This document shows positions 59,835 through 64,000 of a stretch of DNA of 64,000 nucleotides, in pieces. The DNA is from Forficula auricularia (lineage: Eukaryota > Arthropoda > Insecta > Dermaptera > Forficulidae): the NCBI GenBank assembly GCA_024734495.1, contig JALMQS010000066.1, forward strand, positions 4,927,490-4,991,489. The letters are read 5' to 3'. Position 1 is the stretch's first letter, and the number at the start of each line of letters is the position of its first letter. Both the position numbers and the translations under genes were made by a program. The notes beneath the pieces are model-generated. The model did no database searches, was not told the DNA's origin, and saw only the letters and a program-made list of their open reading frames with translations.

Positions 59835-60120
59835 GTGGTGTTGGTGCAAGGTGAAACATCTTTATTTTTTAAAATGAATCAACTGGTGGGGGAACCACCC
59901 TTATCTGGAATCATCATACCAATGTTCTTCATTCAAATTACTTCAATTTGGGTTTCCCCCAAACCGTTTGAGAAAACCAGAAAAAAGATGAAATTGCAAA
60001 ATACCAAAAATCTTCAAGTAAACATGTACTTTCAGTTCTTTGATTTTAGCCAAAATCTCGATCCCCTAGATAGCTTAAGTTTGAAATCACGAAGCTCTGC
60101 TACTCACCGTATCTGAGATA
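59835..60120 (+). repeat. Repeat fragments related to 4,590 and 2,400-2,893
   Basis: ttggtgcaaggtgaaacatc matches 4,595. From 60,010, catgtacttt...ttagccaaaatct and ctagatagcttaagttt match 2,790-2,860. The 93-codon frame across both is not considered a gene. Confidence 0.5.
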
Positions 60121-60619
60121 AGGGCGTTAAGTTAGTGTTTTCAAAATGTTTAAGCCGTTGACCCCATTTTGCATGAGATAGTTTACAACTAAGAATCCTT
60201 TGAAATATTCTTGTCGAAATATAATATTTGCTATAAATTATCATAAATATCTGTAGAAAGATTTAACACGCAACTAATTTTTAGTAACATTTTATGTTTG
60301 CCTTTTACTTATATGGGCGATAAATTCTAACTTGCACCAGGACGTCATCTTGTCAGGAATCTATGTTTTACACTTTATGATCAATGTTATCTTTTGATTC
60401 GCATAACCCTTAGGGAAAACCTTTGACGTAAGCTCAATTGTAAAAGAAAGATAACTTTACTAGTATATCTGATTTACTACCAAAAATCTATTTGCCTGAA
60501 AGGAACCATTTATTTATTTAATCTCTAGGTGATAGTCTGTTAATGAAATTTAATAAGATTAATTGAATTTAATGTCTTATTTTTTAATCTTCAAATTATC
60601 TCTTTAATCTCAATCGTAA

Positions 60620-60990
60620 TCTCTATAATTAGATAGAAAGAGGAGGAAGCTAGAAAGTTGGTAGGTCTGTAATCAGGAGACGTGCGCTGCGCCGTCCAGT
60701 CTAGCGTGCTATCACCCCGATGCGTTTTTGGCCTAATTAAATCAACAAGTTAATTATACTTGTCGTTTATCTTGTTACTTTCTAAAAACCTTGTGTCGGC
60801 TTCGACTCGATATAATAAACTGTATCGAATAATAATGGTACACCTTCGGTCCCTGGGTCTCTCGCTGGTATAAATTGATTGGGCGTTATTTTAACATGAT
60901 AATTTGACTCGACGAAACGGTTTAGCCTTAAAAGGATCGCAGTCTCCAACCGCTATACTTCACGATTGACGCCTGGGCAACTCTCTTCGC
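60620..60990. promoter_or_regulatory. GC-richer single-copy block, possible conserved regulatory element
   Basis: Distinct in composition from the AT-rich surroundings, not repeated in the window, no long open frame. Contains TAAT-type cores and GC-rich motifs. Regulatory function is only a guess from composition. Confidence 0.25.
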
Positions 60991-61375
60991 TCTCCAATGG
61001 AATTTCAAATATTTTATATCGGCTTTTTTTCGACAACTTTCGTATCAGGTCTTTGATAAATTAAGCCCTTATTTTCAAAGAGCCTATTTTTTTTCTATTC
61101 CCTCTTTAAAGTGATTTACTCTTCAGAGTCCCAATTATTCTATTTTTTCTATACTACGATCTCTTCCTTAGAATGTATCGGTATCTATATTTCATGTTAA
61201 GAAATAAATTGTAATAACTAATTAGATAATTAAAGATAAAATATTATTATTATTATTAATATGAAATTTAAATAGCTTGGTGCGTAGTACTGGATATGTT
61301 AATTTTTAAAGGAGGATGAATAAAATTCAAATACTTCTTTCCAGTAATTTTTTATTAATTAAAGTGATTAATCCA

Positions 61376-61410
61376 GATATTTCGAGAGCACTAGGCCACC
61401 TCTTCCTCAG
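61376..61410 (-). ncRNA. hammerhead ribozyme-like core, left arm
   Basis: Minus strand: CTGAGGA (410-404), stem II AGAG/CTCT, GAAATATC (383-376). Flanks tcca and tgga can pair as stem I. Confidence 0.5.
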
Positions 61411-61500
61411 TGGAAACCACGAGCTCACCAATATGCCGACCCCATCAGCTTGTACAAATCAACGAAAAAGCTCGGCATATTGGTGAGCTCGTGGTTTCCA

Positions 61501-61535
61501 CTGAGGAAGAGGTGGCCTAGTGCTCTCGAAATATC
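61501..61535 (+). ncRNA. hammerhead ribozyme-like core, right arm
   Basis: CTGAGGA (61,501-61,507), stem II AGAG/CTCT, GAAATATC (61,528-61,535), stem I TCCA/TGGA. Helix III is the self-complementary AUAU without loop. Confidence 0.5.
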
Positions 61536-61980
61536 TGGATTAATCACTTTAATTAATAAAAAATTCACAAAGAGAAACAAAGAGGTTGTCCTCTGCTTGA
61601 TGCAAATAAACATACACACATATATGAGGAGCTAACATTCAAAACGTGCTTTGTCCGGGTGAATGTACTTTTCAGAAACTGCAAATATCGAATATACAAA
61701 ATATATATATTTATTTTTTGTTACAAAAATAACTAATATTTTGTAGATATTCTATTTATCATAATGAGATACGTCTATAAAAAAGTTATAAAGGATTAAT
61801 ATTTTAAATAATTAATATAAAATTGGACAAAGCACGTTTTGCATGAAATTAATGGACAAAGCACGTTTTGAATGAATTAGACATGGACAAAGATTATTTT
61901 GATCAAATTTTATTTATTATTTATAAAAGAAATACACATGTTAAAAAAACATGAGTCCATTAAGATGACACCTTGGCTTC

Positions 61981-62885
61981 TTAAATGTGTAAATCACACA
62001 ATTCAAGTTCCAAACAATCACATTCTTCTTCAGGTTCCTCAAAATTTATCGTAGGCACATTAAAAATAATGTCTTTGTACCAGTTCATTTTTTCTGTGAG
62101 CAAACAACATGTACTGCAAGCATCACTGTCTGACGATCTAAATCCGATATTAAATTCATTGACAAAAATTCTTCTAAACATTGCCGGACTCACATCCATC
62201 CATGTCTTCATAAGCAGGATCATTATACATTTCATACAAGTTTTTTGATAGACAGATCACAGCTTAAATAAATTCTCCTAGACTTTTGTCTGTTATAGTG
62301 TGATTCTGTGCCTCGAAGGTTTTTAATAAACTGCCTTACATTTTCTTTTTTTAATAAGCTTAAATGGCTTTTTATGTCACCGCCTCTTTTTTCCTCAATA
62401 GGTAAGCCAGCATGTACCTTCCTAGCAATATTTTTGAGTCTAGTGCGGCCAACTCCAGTCACCACAAAAATGAAAAAGTTCTGGCAAACTGGTATTTTGC
62501 CAGAGTCCCTTGTAGGTAAATGGTAGGAGGCAAAGAATTCGTGGTCTCTGCCAGGTTTTTGGTGTGTATTTTCATCAACTGGTCTAGGCCTACGCTGTTT
62601 TATTGGACATGTCTTAATAAGAGTATAAATAATGCTGTCTTGTGAAGCTTTATCTGGCTTTTCAAAAAAATCATTTCTAAAGGTTTTCAAGTCCCTTGGT
62701 ATGAACTTCACACAAGAAAACCTATCGTTATCATGTTTACAAGGTTCAAATGTAAGGGCTATTTTAGGAGCGCTGTATCTGGTTGATTTTGATGAAGCTT
62801 TTTTACCACGTGTAGAGTGTCTTTTTCTGCTTCCAATGTTGTAGTCACCCACACGTACACTTCCGTCGGCATCTTCATTTTCCAT
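61981..62885 (-). pseudogene. Transposase-like protein, frameshifted, lacking a catalytic domain
   Basis: The minus strand has a 217-codon frame (62,885-62,232) starting at an ATG (MENEDADGSVRVGDYN), then an overlapping frame to 61,981 that continues the same protein after a one-base shift at about 62,245. Visible parts: a basic segment RKRHSTRGKKASSKS; CKHDNDRFSC-V resembling a metal-binding Cys pair; a helical segment KTFRNDFFEKPDKASQDSII; VCQNFFIFVVTGVGRTRL, a putative helix-turn-helix (phase: sequence-specific binding); RGTESHYNRQKSRRIYLSCD-LSIKKL; RIFVNEFNIGF and two CxxC pairs in DACSTCC. This order is shared by a family of uncharacterised arthropod and cnidarian repeat proteins in which a DDE-type domain follows; here it ends soon after in an acidic tail EEPEEECDCLELE, so no catalytic residues are present. 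Probably a defective copy. Confidence 0.6.
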
Positions 62886-62989
62886 TTTAAATGAAATTTG
62901 GGAATATATGAAAACAATTAAATCTAAAGACTACTCACAAGAGCTTTTCCAACTGAACTACTCCTATAAAGTAAGAATTAAGGTAAGAG

Positions 62990-63060
62990 AATGAATAAGA
63001 CGTGGCAGAAACAAACAGTCACGTGACTAGAAACAAGCAATCCTATTGGTCAAATGGACT
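62990..63060 (-). promoter_or_regulatory. Possible promoter of the transposase-like gene
   Basis: Upstream of the ATG at 62,885 on the minus strand are ccaatag (about 63,050) and the E-box palindrome gtcacgtgac (63,018-63,027). Placement and motifs fit a small promoter but there is no direct proof. Confidence 0.3.
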
Positions 63061-63317
63061 AAGCACGGTTTGGTTGGAACTTGTCTATGGACAAAGCACA
63101 CTTTGTATGAAACTCAAGTTTTCAACATGATTTTTAAATGGGAAATAACATGATTTGACTGAATTCTGATATTCCTTCATGTCCAAATTACGTAGAGGAA
63201 CACAAATATGTCAATAACTCATTTTCGAAAAAAAGTGGACAAAGCACGTTTTGAATGTGAGCTCCTCATATATCGAGATGATATATCTATATATATATAT
63301 ATTATTTATTTGTTTGA

Positions 63318-63352
63318 GACTATAGTTTCGAAGCCTTGGTCTTCATCATCAG
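63318..63352 (-). ncRNA. hammerhead ribozyme candidate
   Basis: Minus strand: CTGATGA (352-346), stem II GAAGAC-caa-GGCTTC with one A-G mismatch, GAAAC-TATA-GTC (329-318). Confidence 0.55.
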
Positions 63353-63582
63353 TCTTTTTTTAATTATAAATGTTGTTTTTCATGGAGTCAATATCGTATG
63401 GATATTGAAAATTTGATGTTCCTTCTTCACTGGTGGTCAGCCTAGAACTCGAACTAGTACTAGTTCGAGTTCTAGGCTGACCACCAGTAAAGAAGGAACA
63501 TCAAATTTTCAATATCCATACAAACGAGTTCTAGGCTGACCACCAGTGAAGAAGGAACATCAAATTTTCAATATCCGCCAAT

Positions 63583-63949
63583 TGTCCGCCTCGGTGGTGT
63601 AATGGTCAGAACAACTGACTGGCAACCCGGAGGTCTCGGGTTCGATTCCCGGCTATACCCAGACATTTTTTCTGTAAGTTTAGGGTCTGGTAATAAAAAA
63701 TTAAGTGGGAGATAAATTTAACCGAATTTATCGCGCCGAGAATTTACCACTGCTCGAAGCCCCTAAAACCTTGGTAAATTGGATATTGAATTGTATCTAA
63801 GTTTCTGAGATTGGCTCGTGATCCCGGCTTCTTTTCCTTCTGCTCTGTTCTTTTCACGATTGAGGAGCCAGCCCACAGGCCTTTAGGGGATCCACCTTCT
63901 GGTGTATCTCCTTCTCTCATCAATATCATAAAAAAAAAAAAAAAAAAAA
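63583..63949 (+). mobile_element. SINE V, full-length copy
   Basis: tRNA-like head with tggtgtaatggtcagaac (A-box) and gggttcgattccc (B-box), a body with tttatcgcgccgagaattta, a 3' tail cctttaggggatccaccttc...tctcatcaatatcat and an A-run. The tail resembles the 3' end of the LINE at 27,910-28,397. Internally inserted in composite C. Confidence 0.9.
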
Positions 63950-64000
63950 TCCATACGATATTGACTCCATGAAAAACAACATTTATAATTTAAAAAAGAC

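Larger units (their letters stand above)
61349..61563. mobile_element. Near-perfect foldback with two hammerhead-like motifs
   Basis: 61,349-61,437 and 61,470-61,563 are almost identical inverted copies, suggesting a recent insertion or gene conversion. The loop is about 30 bases. Confidence 0.75.
61624..63269 (-). mobile_element. 1.65-kb DNA transposon with 21-bp subterminal repeats
   Basis: Terminal inverted repeats (atgaggagct-a/c-acattcaaaacg) of about 35 bp. The motif ggacaaagcacgttttgaat occurs in the left end (61,636-61,656 inverted; 61,825; 61,854; 61,885) and the right end (63,056; 63,089; 63,237), seven copies with some variation, which look like transposase binding sites. The AT palindrome at the insertion point hides the exact target duplication. 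Contains one transposase-like gene on the minus strand. The superfamily was not identified. Confidence 0.75.
61566..64000. mobile_element. Foldback composite C, copy 3, carrying nested insertions and running off the window
   Basis: The left terminal repeat (caaagagaaacaaagaggtt to about 61,620) matches 21,717. It is interrupted by the transposon 61,624-63,269, resumes with (TA)n and the ribozyme-like motif at 63,318, then a palindromic unit repeated in both orientations (agttctaggctgaccaccag, 63,440-63,560) and SINE V. The final bases aaaaaagac are where a second CTGATGA would begin. Confidence 0.7.

Noticed and set aside
59835..60116. 93-codon frame as a gene
   Set aside because: It crosses two unrelated repeat fragments found elsewhere in the window.

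Overview
The window looks like non-coding, repeat-dense nuclear DNA from an arthropod, most likely an insect. The species cannot be named from sequence. Support: AT-rich intron/intergenic DNA, canonical GT-AG spliced exons without long ORFs, tRNA-derived SINEs, jockey-like and (ATG)n-tailed LINEs, mariner, hAT, Helitron and pogo-like remnants, many foldback elements, and two 100-base N gaps typical of a scaffolded draft assembly. Almost every ORF longer than 60 codons is a repeat shadow. Only three short segments look like host exons: 12,836-12,878 (-), 48,451-48,672 (+) and 49,584-49,726 (-).

Layout. 1-1,535: AT-rich DNA, a Penelope-like foldback and a LINE 3' end. 1,536-1,635: gap. 1,636-16,525: a contig lying between two gaps, with nested transposons (hAT MITE, LINE with an FADD reverse-transcriptase motif, several foldbacks), a homopolymer-G tract and a candidate microexon. 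16,526-16,625: gap. 16,626-30,390: SINEs with clean target duplications, several copies of one long repeat carrying internal G-rich tandem units, foldbacks, LINE/SINE pieces. 30,391-about 43,012: an anomalous purine-skewed block. 43,013-47,275: foldback, broken mariner, tandem repeat, Helitron. 47,276-50,670: SINE remnants and two exons on opposite strands. 50,673-58,200: two giant hairpins, a pogo-like MITE, a foldback and a hAT element with a perfect 8-bp target duplication. 58,200-61,300: quiet AT-rich DNA with one GC-richer block. 61,349-64,000: nested foldbacks enclosing an unusual 1.6-kb DNA transposon.

Two results stand out. First, 30,391-43,012 is collinear with 1,636-16,525: eleven anchors run in the same order with smoothly shrinking offset, and the same LINE insertion is present in both. 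One copy is legible and the other is scrambled, shorter and purine-biased. The legible copy is bounded by the two N gaps. The best reading is a false duplication in which the clean contig belongs where the scrambled block sits, so nothing in 30.4-43.0 kb should be interpreted as biology before this is tested.

Second, several unrelated-looking foldback families share a hidden RNA signature: CUGANGA, a stem II that covaries between copies, GAAA, a very short stem III and a UH cleavage position. This is the type I hammerhead ribozyme layout known from Penelope-like elements and retrozymes. A third item is the 1.6-kb transposon at 61,624-63,269, with seven copies of a 21-bp subterminal motif and a truncated transposase-like gene.
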